NCBI GenBank assembly: GCA_944380635.1
Contig: CALWID010000010.1
Coordinates: forward strand, 1-64,000
Source of the DNA: an uncultured Eubacterium sp.
GTDB lineage: Bacteria; Bacillota; Clostridia; Oscillospirales; Acutalibacteraceae
Direction: 5' to 3'
Length of the DNA stretch: 64,000 nt
In this document: one piece after another, positions 55,366 through 64,000 of the stretch
Position numbering within the stretch: position 1 is the stretch's first letter
Layout: each line of letters begins with the position of its first letter
The notes under the pieces: model-generated
Database searches by the model: none
The model's input: the letters and a program-made list of their open reading frames with translations, nothing else
Told to the model about the DNA's origin: nothing
Program-made: the position numbers and the translations under genes

Positions 55366-58300
55366 ATGTGCAATAATTCTAAATTTATAACTGTAAACAA
55401 ATATAGTAAATTAAGATATTTTAATCTATCGTTCATTTTAAAAGACCTTTTCAGCGAAATTAACCCTATAATTGAATTAAAAGCACATAAAAATTCCGAC
55501 TCTGTTCTGATTTATCAAATAAATTCTTTCATGCCAAAAAATGTGCTGGATATGTTTAAAGATGCGGTAAAATACAAAAAAAGCAAAAAAAGCAAAATAG
55601 ATTATTATAATGAATTTACGCATTCATCTAATACATTTACTTTGGGAAATAAAGTGATTGAAGCATTTAATGAAAATGGAATAATACCGTTTGTAAGATA
55701 TGTTGAGAACAATAATAATTTGCTGATTAATAAACCATTGTTAAAAGAATTTCTAAATTCGATTAAAAATTTTGTATTTGCTGACAGTTCTTCTATTATC
55801 AGCGATACGGTGTTTGAAAAATATAAAGAAATATATAATCTTTATCTAAATCATAATAAAGAAATAAGCGTATTAACACGCGTGATAATCTCAACAATAA
55901 TTCTTCAAAAGCAATCATATAATTTTCCAAAACCCGAATATCTTCATTCGTTTATGGTATATAATTTAAGTTCAACAAAATTTAAAAAATTATCAAATTC
56001 CGATAAAAAAATTAAAATAGAAGAATTATTAAAGTCTGTTTTAGATAAAGTATGGTTTAAATTCTGTAATAATCCGTCAGAATCCAAAATTTTTGAAGAG
56101 TTTGTTTTAATTAATTATAAAAAAGATAATTTTGCTTTAGTTAAGAGTATTTGCGAATTAAATAAAGAACTTTTAAATAAAAAAGAAAATATCGCACTAA
56201 AGTATTTGTATGCTGTTTCGCTGTTACAATTAGGCGATATTTCAAAATGTGAGAAAACTCTTAATGAGGCATGTTTCGAAAAATACCCGGACGCAAAGTT
56301 CACTCTATATAGAATATATAATAACGATTTTGGTGAATTTTTTGCAGAAAATAAAGCTGCAAAAAGAAAAAAAGCATTGACTGACGGCGCGTATCTCGCT
56401 CAGCCAAATGCAGTTATTATGCTTGTGAGGGAGTTGTTTAGTGATTTCAATAAAAACTATCAAACAATAAAAGCACTCCTTTGGAAATTAAATGAAAAAA
56501 TCAGCTCATTAGATGATACAATGAAAGCTGATTTCTATTATTATTTAGCATGTTGTAAAGAAAAAGACAATCTTCCGGAAGACGCAAAACATTATTTTGA
56601 CAAAGCATTGAAATTCGGAAATGAACGCGCCAGAGCAAAAGCAAGCAGAGCCTTAAGAAAAACTTACGATTTCAGTAAAGCATTCAAAACTGAAAATTTT
56701 AAGAATTTGTGCGTAATTAACAGTAATAATGAAAGTACTCGGGCATTATTGAGAACCCTTCCGGACGATTATGCGGTTTACGCTATTAATGCTGATTTTA
56801 AAAATACCGAGATTGAAAATATTTTCACTTTTTTTTCAATAAAAGCATGTATTGATAATCTTATTTTAAAAATAACTGCCGGCAGCAAAGTAATAATTTC
56901 ATTTTTAAATGATGATGACAGAGAAAATTTAAATAATGGGTTAGAAGTGCTGGACAGGCTTTTTAATGAAGCGCTTAATAAAAATCAAAACGATAGAATA
57001 AGCTTTATTAATACTTTTGATATATATATTAAAAGCGAATATGAATACGCTTCTGCATTTATTGATGCAAATATAAGCGATATGGGAGATGATGTTTTCT
57101 TTAAAACTCATATAATAGACCCTTACAGAAGTTCAATTCTTAAACTCTTTTATGAAAAACCCGTTTTTTTACCTATACTTACAAGCAAGGCGGAAAAACA
57201 GAGTAATATAATTTTACTCAGCAACAGTGTAGATTTCAGCTTTTCTGTTGTAAAAGAACTTATGGCAATAAGTTATATGGGCAAAGCGGCAAAAACGAAT
57301 ATCACCGTAATTTCCAATGACGAAATTATTGAAAAATTAAGTAAAAAATTACAAAAGAAAATGCCGGGTGCTTATATAAATAATTTTTCAAAAAAATTAT
57401 CGGAAATCATTAATAACGCCGGCGCTAAAAGTAAAGAAAAAAATAATTTATCTTGTTCACAATACCCTGTATTAAAGCCGGATTTAAAAAGTTATGATAT
57501 ATACAGCTCGGATTTTTTATCACTGTTATTAGGCACTTCTGCATATGAAATATCCGATGATAAATTTAACGATATTTTTAACCTTTCGGTTTCAAATAAC
57601 TTACCAAGCGAAGAAAAAGCAGAAGTACATAAGTTTTATAAAATTTTAAATTCTGCAAATTATTTTATAATCAATGTCGGAACTGATGAAGAAAATATAG
57701 ATTTTGCGATTAATATTCGCAGGCAGATACTTGCAAATTCTCCTAATATGGATAAAAAGCCGTTTGTTTCGGTTTATTGCGAAAATCAAAAAACAGCTTA
57801 TTTGGCAAACAGAATAACTTTGAGCAATAAAAATCAGGGAGACCATTATCACAATAAGTATGACCTATACTTTTTTGGTATGGCGGATACACTGTATTCA
57901 TATAATAACTTGGTTAATAATACTTTGGAGCAACAAGCATTAGAAATACACAAATCTTATTGCGGCCTTTCAGTGCATGATTCATTTAATGAAAATACTC
58001 ACGGAGCATATAATTCTTATTATAGTTATCAATATAATCAGGACAGCTCTATGATAACCGCAATTGCTTTAAGATACCGTTTGTTTTTTCTTGGGCTTTA
58101 TAAAGGTAAAAATCTTTCGTCCGAATTTACACTTGAAGAAGACTGTGATTTGTCTGAAGAATTTAATAAATATCTAAATAGTAGCGATAAATCAATAGAT
58201 GATGAGTTGGCAAAAACAGAGCAGATTAGATGGAATAATTATATGCTTTCAAGAGGTTGGTCGGCTCCGAATCAGGAACAACTTAAAGTTTATTTAAATG

Positions 58301-58509
58301 ATAATTCTATCACTAATCATAAGCATATGCTTTTAAAACTTCATCCTTATATTGCAGATTGGGATGATTTGGATGATGACGGTGAAATTTGTAAAGCGGT
58401 AAAAAACAGTAATAAAGAATTTGAATCGCCTCGCGATATTACACGCCAAAGTATAAAAGACACGGTGAAATGGTTTTCAATTTTTAAAGAGAAAAGCCGG
58501 GAACGATAA
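55366..58509 (+). CDS. Sel1-like/Rossmann/RyR multidomain protein
   Basis: 1047 residues. N-terminal 270 residues unassigned; about 275-435 Sel1/TPR-like helical repeats (YAVSLLQLGDISKCEKTL, DAKHYFDKALKFGNERA). Two TrkA-N-like Rossmann segments follow (NLCVINSNNESTRALL near 446 and NIILLSNSVDFSFSVVKEL near 613), joined by IIDPYRSSILKLFYEKP. A RyR domain ends the protein (about 940-1040; EQIRWNNYMLSRGW at 952-965, LHPYIADWDDLDD). Prokaryotic RyR domains have been proposed as nucleotide-sensing parts of conflict systems. No catalytic site is seen, so it is likely a sensor or scaffold. It is the only plus-strand gene of the island. Confidence 0.7.
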   Translation: MCNNSKFITVNKYSKLRYFNLSFILKDLFSEINPIIELKAHKNSDSVLIYQINSFMPKNVLDMFKDAVKYKKSKKSKIDYYNEFTHSSNTFTLGNKVIEAFNENGIIPFVRYVENNNNLLINKPLLKEFLNSIKNFVFADSSSIISDTVFEKYKEIYNLYLNHNKEISVLTRVIISTIILQKQSYNFPKPEYLHSFMVYNLSSTKFKKLSNSDKKIKIEELLKSVLDKVWFKFCNNPSESKIFEEFVLINYKKDNFALVKSICELNKELLNKKENIALKYLYAVSLLQLGDISKCEKTLNEACFEKYPDAKFTLYRIYNNDFGEFFAENKAAKRKKALTDGAYLAQPNAVIMLVRELFSDFNKNYQTIKALLWKLNEKISSLDDTMKADFYYYLACCKEKDNLPEDAKHYFDKALKFGNERARAKASRALRKTYDFSKAFKTENFKNLCVINSNNESTRALLRTLPDDYAVYAINADFKNTEIENIFTFFSIKACIDNLILKITAGSKVIISFLNDDDRENLNNGLEVLDRLFNEALNKNQNDRISFINTFDIYIKSEYEYASAFIDANISDMGDDVFFKTHIIDPYRSSILKLFYEKPVFLPILTSKAEKQSNIILLSNSVDFSFSVVKELMAISYMGKAAKTNITVISNDEIIEKLSKKLQKKMPGAYINNFSKKLSEIINNAGAKSKEKNNLSCSQYPVLKPDLKSYDIYSSDFLSLLLGTSAYEISDDKFNDIFNLSVSNNLPSEEKAEVHKFYKILNSANYFIINVGTDEENIDFAINIRRQILANSPNMDKKPFVSVYCENQKTAYLANRITLSNKNQGDHYHNKYDLYFFGMADTLYSYNNLVNNTLEQQALEIHKSYCGLSVHDSFNENTHGAYNSYYSYQYNQDSSMITAIALRYRLFFLGLYKGKNLSSEFTLEEDCDLSEEFNKYLNSSDKSIDDELAKTEQIRWNNYMLSRGWSAPNQEQLKVYLNDNSITNHKHMLLKLHPYIADWDDLDDDGEICKAVKNSNKEFESPRDITRQSIKDTVKWFSIFKEKSRER

Positions 58510-58559
58510 TGATAATATTGAATATAAATAAGTTAAAAAAACATCATGAATGCAATGGA

Positions 58560-59567
58560 TTATTCCTTTGTTGATACATTAATTGAATTTGTTAGTTTAT
58601 TATAAAAACTTTCGTCTTTTAAAAACAAGTTATGTAACTGAGTTATATACATTTCATATTCTAAATCAAATGTTGAATCATCAATGCGAGCAGGTATTGG
58701 GAGCAATTTGCATATCCTTGCAGCATTTATTTCATTTTTCACTTCAAGTGATTTTACTGATTCATCTGAAATAAAAACTATAAAATCGGTGCATGCTTTT
58801 ATCTTTTCTGCAATTAATTTGTTCCAGATATCGCCACCGTTTATTCCTTCGTCATACCAAATTCTGTATCCATCTCTTTGCAGTTTGGAAAGAATTGGAA
58901 AAACTATATTTCTGTCTTTATGAGAATAACTAACGAAAATATAATCTTTTTTCCCTGAATAAGGCAGTTCAACATACATCTTATTATTAAGAATTTTTTC
59001 CAGTTTTAAGGATTGCTTAATAATGTAATCATATTGCTTGAATACGCTTTTTGAATTAAACAATGAATCCTCTCCGCTATAAATTACGGTATGATCAAAA
59101 AATTCAATGTTTTCATTGTATATTTCTTTAATCTTTCTGCCGGTATATAATCTTGTTTCAATTTCATTAGGCTTTGGATTTTTTATAGCATTTGTCATTT
59201 TATTGAGTGTGGTGTCATCAATGTATGCAAAAATTGTTGTAACATAATTGCCGTATGCGGCTTTTATTTGCTTAATAAAGTCAATATTGTACGGGGTTAA
59301 AGTAAGCAAGCAGTTTTTTCTTCCGCTCACTGAATCAATTATTTGAGATTTATTAAAGCCTGTTATAAATCCGTTAACATTGTAAACAAAATCACAATTG
59401 TAAACATCTTCTTTTTTTGCAATAATGCGCTCATCGTAATAAGAAGTTGTTGCTTCGGATTTATCAATGTAATTGATTTTAGGTATTATTTCAAATCCTT
59501 TGTCCTTAAAGTATTCTCGGCTGTTATGACCTATTGAAAGAGTTAATCCAACAATAATAAATAACAT
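58560..59567 (-). CDS. Guanylate-kinase-like/TIR fusion protein
   Basis: 335 residues, GGGAGAA before ATG 59567. Residues 1-195 resemble a guanylate kinase: LFIIVGLTLSIGHNS in the P-loop place, FVYNVNGFITGFNKSQI (like the GMK YGT segment), TIFAYIDDTTLNKM, then ETRLYTGRKIKEIYNE and FFDHTVIYSG. The P-loop lacks its Lys (His14) and Ser/Thr (Asn15), so catalysis is unlikely; a nucleotide sensor is plausible. Residues 208-315 are TIR: YIFVSYSHKD, GYRIWYDEGINGG, and Glu279 (VKNEINAA) at the catalytic place. Convergent with the RyR gene, 50 bp apart. TIR firm, GMK-like part from pattern recognition. Confidence 0.75.
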   Translation of the reverse strand: MLFIIVGLTLSIGHNSREYFKDKGFEIIPKINYIDKSEATTSYYDERIIAKKEDVYNCDFVYNVNGFITGFNKSQIIDSVSGRKNCLLTLTPYNIDFIKQIKAAYGNYVTTIFAYIDDTTLNKMTNAIKNPKPNEIETRLYTGRKIKEIYNENIEFFDHTVIYSGEDSLFNSKSVFKQYDYIIKQSLKLEKILNNKMYVELPYSGKKDYIFVSYSHKDRNIVFPILSKLQRDGYRIWYDEGINGGDIWNKLIAEKIKACTDFIVFISDESVKSLEVKNEINAARICKLLPIPARIDDSTFDLEYEMYITQLHNLFLKDESFYNKLTNSINVSTKE

Positions 59568-59857
59568 AATTCTATTTCTCCCTTTGTATAATTTATTAAA
59601 GTATATATATGATTTATATTTTTGAATAATTTTTCAGTAACTTGCATTCTTTTCATTGTTCTGAATATTAAATAATGCAGACGAGTGTTCTTTGCATTGC
59701 TTTAATATTCTCAAGAAAGTTAACATTCTTATATTCTTGATTTTGCAATTACTTATTTGCCACTTTTATGATTTTTTAATATTTAAGAAATTATCCAAAA
59801 CAGGAATATCGATTGCGTTTATTGGCTCAGACTTATATATTCAGATTTTGTGTATAA
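59568..59857. other. AT-rich spacer, nothing recognised
   Basis: 290 bases between the Rossmann/RyR/nuclease gene and the GMK-TIR gene. I see no convincing small gene, terminator or consensus promoter here. Confidence 0.5.
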
Positions 59858-62800
59858 TCAATTATTCTTCAATATCTGTTTTATTTTATTGGCAATATTA
59901 TCTATATCGTTTTGACTATATACAGTTATAATCCCTGATTCAACTCCGCGTTTTCTTTGCATTTCATTTTCGCTGTTGTCTTGCCAGTCCTTTTCGTTAA
60001 GGTCTGTAATTAGAATTGCAATAGAATTTATACCAAAAATTCTGTTAAGATTGTCCAGCTTATAATAATAATCTTGCTTTAGTTTGGATTGTGCCTTACA
60101 TTCAATAATTACACTTTGTAATCCACTTGTTAAAACAACATCGAGTTCGTTTTTAATTCCGCTGGATTTTCTCTCTATTTCAACACTGTTTGCAATTTCA
60201 TTTATATAATGAGTGTTAACAAGTTGATAGTATACATAGAGTTCAAGAATTCTTCCGGCAGATGTCATTAATGTTTTTAGCTGATGAGAAGTGTAACTAA
60301 AGCTAAAATATCTGCCGTTTATGTCTGCATTTTTTTGCAGGTTAATTATGTAACCGCTTTCGCTTAACTTGTCTAAAATTTTTTCCACACTTTCATAAGG
60401 CTCTTTTAGATAGTTAGAATTAAATGAATTGTCTTTTATAGTTTTTTCATAAAGCTTTCCAACCACAAGATTATTTAATAATACTCTTTCATAGTCCCAA
60501 TTTTTGGCAATATCTATGTCAAATTGATTTTTGAGTAAGTATGGATTGGATAATAATTTTACTATCTGAGTATGTAATTCTTCCGTACCGTTTATAGTGA
60601 GTTTGTATATTCCGTTCGAATGAAATTCCGCTTTGAATCTAAAATTTGTTTTAGGATTTTCAATTTGTTCTAATATTAATTTAACAGAGTCGAAATATGA
60701 ACTTTCAACAAAATAAACTTTTTCATAATAGTTTTCATTTTTTCTGCGTACATCAAATTTGATTAAGTTTTCCTCACTGTCAGTCTGTTCAAGAGAATTA
60801 CACAGGCATTTCCATGCAGCGCGGGATGCGTCTGATTCTCTGTATATATTCCAGAAAAATTTGTAGTCTTCCTGAAAATCAGGCAATGATGATTTATCGT
60901 AGGATGATTTGCTTTCAAATAAATCACTTATTTTTAAAGCCGCTCTAAACGGAATATACCTTAATTCATTGCAATTGTTAAAGCAATTAACTTCGCATTT
61001 TTTACTGTCAAAAGTATAGTACGGGTTATGTTTGAATACTCTCATACCGTAAAAAATGCCCGAAGTTTCGGAGTTGTTTTTTTCAATAGCTGTAAATCTG
61101 CGTATTTTTATATACTCAAATAATAGTTTTTCTAATTCATCCTCATTGTTAAAAATTATTTCATCTACTCTTTTTATTTTATTTGAAATATTTTTAATCT
61201 CATCTTTTTCGCTTTCTTGAATTGCAGCAGAAGAAAGCAGGCAAAGATTAAGATTTGCTCTTATGTTATGAGAATTCATGCATTTACAAGCATATTGCAA
61301 CGTCTCTATTAGCTTATTGATATTTTCGCTGCTGTATTTGTAAATGTATGTAATTCTTGATGGATTAATCATCAATGAGGATGCTATATTTCTGAATAAG
61401 ACTTGGTTAGCACTGTTATCATCGTTTGTTTCAAGAGGAATACATAAATGAATATTCGTTCGGTATGTTAATATAAACGGTATATTTTTTACAAGTATAT
61501 AGTCAAAGTTTTTATAGTCTGTGTATTTTTGGCTTTCATAAACAGGCTGTAAAATATTTTCTAAAAGTTCAACTCTTTTTATTACATTTTTTTGAATATT
61601 TTTTGGTATCATTCTAAGCAATGCAAACAGTTTATCCTGATAATAATCATGCTGTTTAACTTCTACTGCCGAACCGTTAATTATGCTCTTAATACAAGCA
61701 AGATATTTAGAAAATGCGTTACTAGCGCTTTCATATTTTAATAACTGTTTTTGAATTTCATAAATGTCATTATCGGATAAAATATTTTTCGCTTTTATTT
61801 CGTTCGCTTTTGCCTTGAACAGTCTATGTAACTTTACCGAAACCTGATCCAAACCATCTAATTTTTCTATTTCTGAGTTAGTGGCTTTATCCCATTTTTC
61901 AAAATGATTATTTTTCCATGAATTCTCTAAAACTAATTTATTACTGCAATGAACAATGCAGGGATGCAGTTTGTTGGATTTATCTTTTACTCCGTTTAAA
62001 CAATTATTTAGATTTTTTTGCGTAACCCAGCCGTTACAAATCATAGCAACATTCCATCTGTCATGTTCTGATTTCATTAAATCGGCAATTTTTTCTTTTT
62101 CAGATTTACTCAGATTATAAAATTTTTCAGCTGCATGAGGAGCGTCAAAATCAATTCCAACACTGTTTAATTTGTATTTTAAAGATAAAACATTGCTGAG
62201 GCTTGATGAAAAATTATAGCATTTATTAAATCCTCTTTGGAGTTTTCTTATATTTGTAAAATCCGAATTATTCCACAATAAATGGCAATTAAGAGCCATT
62301 CTTTTTAATTTGGAATAATTTTTGTGATTTTGAATTGTATCGTTTTTTAAAACAACATTTATATATTGACCGGCCTTTCTTGGCTTTGTGGCAACAAAAT
62401 TAATAATAGGATCATTATAAAGAATGTCCCTGCAGACATTGCAAGTCTTTGCAATTGTATAATTTTTTCCGTCATTATCAATATCTATAAAAATATAAGA
62501 ATATTTTTTGCTTTCATCTAACAAGAATTCTGAAACGATGTCGTCAATCTTTTTGTTGAAATCAGAGTAAAAAAAGGAGAGCGACCCATATGAATCACTA
62601 GCACCAACTCCGTCAATTTCAAAAAAATCTTTAAATGCAGGCCGGCTATTAAGATAGGCTTTTTTTGCGTTATCGTTATCGCAAACAACTGAAATGTTTA
62701 GTTTGTATCCGTTAACCTGCGAAACTTCAAAAGCAATATCAATGAATCTTTCGCAAAGATCTGTGAAACCAAAAACAAGGATATTGACATTTTCTTTATC

Positions 62801-62884
62801 TATATAGTTGTATAACGGTTTGTCATATAATAATTTTTGGATTACTCCTGTTGCAATTTCATATGAATTCATCTTTGCTTTCAT
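59858..62884 (-). CDS. Rossmann/RyR/PD-(D/E)XK multidomain protein
   Basis: 1008 residues; CGGAGGA before the ATG. Residues 32-180 resemble a TrkA-N Rossmann fold (VNILVFGFTDLCERFID, SVVCDND, YIFIDID). RyR domain about 262-345 with EHDRWN at 273-278 and LHPCIV at 307-312. The 350-860 region is unassigned (two or more domains). C-terminal PD-(D/E)XK domain from 877: Glu881 (GRILELYV), NELDV (Glu913, Asp915), IIECKA (Glu928, Lys930), like Card1/DUF1887. A likely reading is a nucleotide-controlled nuclease. Its RyR and Rossmann parts match those of the 55366 product. Confidence 0.72.
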   Translation of the reverse strand: MKAKMNSYEIATGVIQKLLYDKPLYNYIDKENVNILVFGFTDLCERFIDIAFEVSQVNGYKLNISVVCDNDNAKKAYLNSRPAFKDFFEIDGVGASDSYGSLSFFYSDFNKKIDDIVSEFLLDESKKYSYIFIDIDNDGKNYTIAKTCNVCRDILYNDPIINFVATKPRKAGQYINVVLKNDTIQNHKNYSKLKRMALNCHLLWNNSDFTNIRKLQRGFNKCYNFSSSLSNVLSLKYKLNSVGIDFDAPHAAEKFYNLSKSEKEKIADLMKSEHDRWNVAMICNGWVTQKNLNNCLNGVKDKSNKLHPCIVHCSNKLVLENSWKNNHFEKWDKATNSEIEKLDGLDQVSVKLHRLFKAKANEIKAKNILSDNDIYEIQKQLLKYESASNAFSKYLACIKSIINGSAVEVKQHDYYQDKLFALLRMIPKNIQKNVIKRVELLENILQPVYESQKYTDYKNFDYILVKNIPFILTYRTNIHLCIPLETNDDNSANQVLFRNIASSLMINPSRITYIYKYSSENINKLIETLQYACKCMNSHNIRANLNLCLLSSAAIQESEKDEIKNISNKIKRVDEIIFNNEDELEKLLFEYIKIRRFTAIEKNNSETSGIFYGMRVFKHNPYYTFDSKKCEVNCFNNCNELRYIPFRAALKISDLFESKSSYDKSSLPDFQEDYKFFWNIYRESDASRAAWKCLCNSLEQTDSEENLIKFDVRRKNENYYEKVYFVESSYFDSVKLILEQIENPKTNFRFKAEFHSNGIYKLTINGTEELHTQIVKLLSNPYLLKNQFDIDIAKNWDYERVLLNNLVVGKLYEKTIKDNSFNSNYLKEPYESVEKILDKLSESGYIINLQKNADINGRYFSFSYTSHQLKTLMTSAGRILELYVYYQLVNTHYINEIANSVEIERKSSGIKNELDVVLTSGLQSVIIECKAQSKLKQDYYYKLDNLNRIFGINSIAILITDLNEKDWQDNSENEMQRKRGVESGIITVYSQNDIDNIANKIKQILKNN

Positions 62885-62922
62885 CGCAATATCCTCCGTT
62901 TTTATACAAAATAATACATATT

Positions 62923-62951
62923 ATTATATCATTTACACAAACTATTATCAA
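62923..62951 (-). promoter_or_regulatory. Promoter of the Rossmann/RyR/nuclease gene
   Basis: On the minus strand TTGATA (62951-62946), 17 bp, TATAAT (62928-62923), 39 bp before the ATG. Confidence 0.75.
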
Positions 62952-63085
62952 GAAAACTTAATATTATCAACTGATTTGAATATTTAAGAAATAATTCAAT
63001 GCATAAATTTATCCATAAATAATAACCGAAGTTATTTTAAATAACCGGATTGTTGTAATGAATGTTTTTAATTTTACGGAGGATA

Positions 63086-63994
63086 CTATTCATCATTGTC
63101 AGACGGGGCGTGAGTATCGTCGGCATAGGCGGATTTTGATTTAACAGCGTGGCGAATGATAAAGCCGGCGCCTGTTACGGCGAAAATTCCTGCAAGGACG
63201 AACATTGCTTTTGCCTGCGGCGAATAACTCACTTCTTTTTCTACCGGGACGGACAATACAGAGCCGTCCTCCGCGCTGTCGGCACCGTCGGCGCTTTGTG
63301 ATTGCAAATCGCTTTGCATTGCGGAACTTTCTGAATCTCCTGCGCCGTCCGCGCGGAATTTCGTTGTGTTTTCGCTGTTTGCAGAGTAAGAATTGCCGCC
63401 GGAGTAGGTGAATTTAGTTGTGCTTTCCGCGGCGGCTTTTTCCTTTGCGCTCCCGTTTGAAGTCTGATTCTCCGCTTGTGATGTTGTTTCGCTTTTCGGC
63501 GGCTCCACCTGCGCTATGTAGTAATTTTTATCGTTGACCGCAACCTGAATGACTGCTTTGTTTTGAGCATTCTTATCCTCTTTATCACTGAATTCAAGCA
63601 TAAAATATATGTCCTGCCCAAACTGCGTGGCGTCTGAAAAATATTTTGTTACCCCGCAGGGCAGGTTATCGGAACTGTTCGCCGTAAATTTTACTGAATA
63701 ACTTCTGTTTTCGTTTGAAATATCAACCGATACGGCGGTATTTTTTATTTGCGAAACACCGCTGAGCGAGTAACTTATGTGGCAGTATAACTGATTTTGG
63801 GCATAAAAAAAGCGCAGATAGCCGCCGAGTTCATCGCTTTGCACCTGCGCTGTTTCGTATTCGTTTTTGTTGAACCATTGTTCGCACTGTTCGGCGATTG
63901 ATGAATCTGCCGCGGCGGCGGAATGTGCCGCGAAAATAAGAGCCAGCCCCGCAATCATTGCGAAAATTTGTGAGAATACTGCCCTTATCCGCAT
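63086..63994 (-). CDS. Secreted, C-terminally membrane-anchored protein of unknown function
   Basis: 302 residues. Signal peptide 1-29 (IAGLALIFAAHSAAAAD); a beta-rich domain about 32-170 (LRFFYAQNQLYCHISYSLSG, AVSVDISNENRSYSVKF); a Ser/Thr/Ala-rich linker about 175-255; one membrane helix (about 263-283, AMFVLAGIFAVTGAGFII) and a short cytoplasmic tail. Probably a cell-surface protein facing outward. The upstream region is cut by the window edge, so the start at 63994 is the best available, but a longer form cannot be ruled out. GC content is higher than in the neighbouring island. Confidence 0.7.
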   Translation of the reverse strand: MRIRAVFSQIFAMIAGLALIFAAHSAAAADSSIAEQCEQWFNKNEYETAQVQSDELGGYLRFFYAQNQLYCHISYSLSGVSQIKNTAVSVDISNENRSYSVKFTANSSDNLPCGVTKYFSDATQFGQDIYFMLEFSDKEDKNAQNKAVIQVAVNDKNYYIAQVEPPKSETTSQAENQTSNGSAKEKAAAESTTKFTYSGGNSYSANSENTTKFRADGAGDSESSAMQSDLQSQSADGADSAEDGSVLSVPVEKEVSYSPQAKAMFVLAGIFAVTGAGFIIRHAVKSKSAYADDTHAPSDNDE

Positions 63995-64000
63995 TCTAAC

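Noticed and set aside
59568..59857. Small RNA or toxin-antitoxin gene in the gap
   Set aside because: No consensus promoter, stable hairpin or ribosome-site-bearing frame could be found.

Overview
The window looks like a chromosome segment from an anaerobic gut Clostridium-class bacterium (Bacillota, probably Oscillospirales/Ruminococcaceae-like). The grounds are sigma-A promoters and GGAGG ribosome sites, frequent TTG/GTG starts, a rimP-nusA-rnpM-ylxQ-infB-rbfA-nrnA-truB-ribF run in Firmicutes order, clostridial surface hydrolases with fibronectin III repeats, and an AgrC/AgrA-like sensor pair. The core genes are moderately GC-rich. Two blocks (about 20.6-28.1 kb and 45.5-63.1 kb) are clearly more AT-rich and accessory in character. 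The species cannot be fixed from the sequence alone.

Layout. 1-3.6 kb: 3' part missing from a large secreted glucosaminidase with tandem FN3 units. 3.8-10 kb: an XRE regulator, then a TrpXYZ-type ABC importer whose binding-protein gene is separated from permease and ATPase by an opposite-strand GT8-GT2 glycosyltransferase. A hexapeptide acetyltransferase follows. 10.2-20.6 kb: glutamate dehydrogenase, the rimP-to-pncC housekeeping operon with its leader hairpin, and tRNA-Thr(CGT). 20.7-27.8 kb: an AT-rich minus-strand row of small-molecule-modifying enzymes (two APH-type kinases, NUDIX, HIT, GNAT, nitrilase, HAD, FMN reductase, radical SAM) with two gene remnants and a 64-bp duplication. 28.1-39.8 kb: a TetR regulator divergent from a complete L-rhamnose operon (GPH symporter, SGNH hydrolase, GH78 rhamnosidase, two SDR proteins, rhaB, rhaA, rhaD).

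39.8-45.5 kb: a compact minus-strand module: LytTR response regulator, AgrC-like kinase, terminator, then a promoter carrying two AgrA-like 9-mers exactly 21 bp apart. That promoter drives a secreted LRR-subtilisin and, 2 bp downstream, a 43-residue peptide gene. This has the parts of a peptide-signalling circuit, although no AgrB-type exporter is seen.

45.5-63.1 kb: an AT-rich island whose contents point to conflict or defence and nucleotide signalling. It has an eight-gene minus-strand run (TPR protein, Card1-like PD-(D/E)XK nuclease, winged-helix protein, small membrane protein, membrane-anchored NADAR protein, SpoVG, ClpP, VirD4-like ATPase). Next come a VanX-like dipeptidase coupled to a TIR protein, and a small S1-like protein. 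A Sel1/Rossmann/RyR protein, a fusion of a degenerate guanylate-kinase-like domain to TIR, and a Rossmann/RyR/PD-(D/E)XK protein complete it. TIR, NADAR, RyR and Card1-type nuclease folds all fit NAD(+)/ADP-ribose/nucleotide signalling. That they act as one system is inference. No integrase, CRISPR array or att repeat was found. A secreted, C-terminally anchored protein closes the window.
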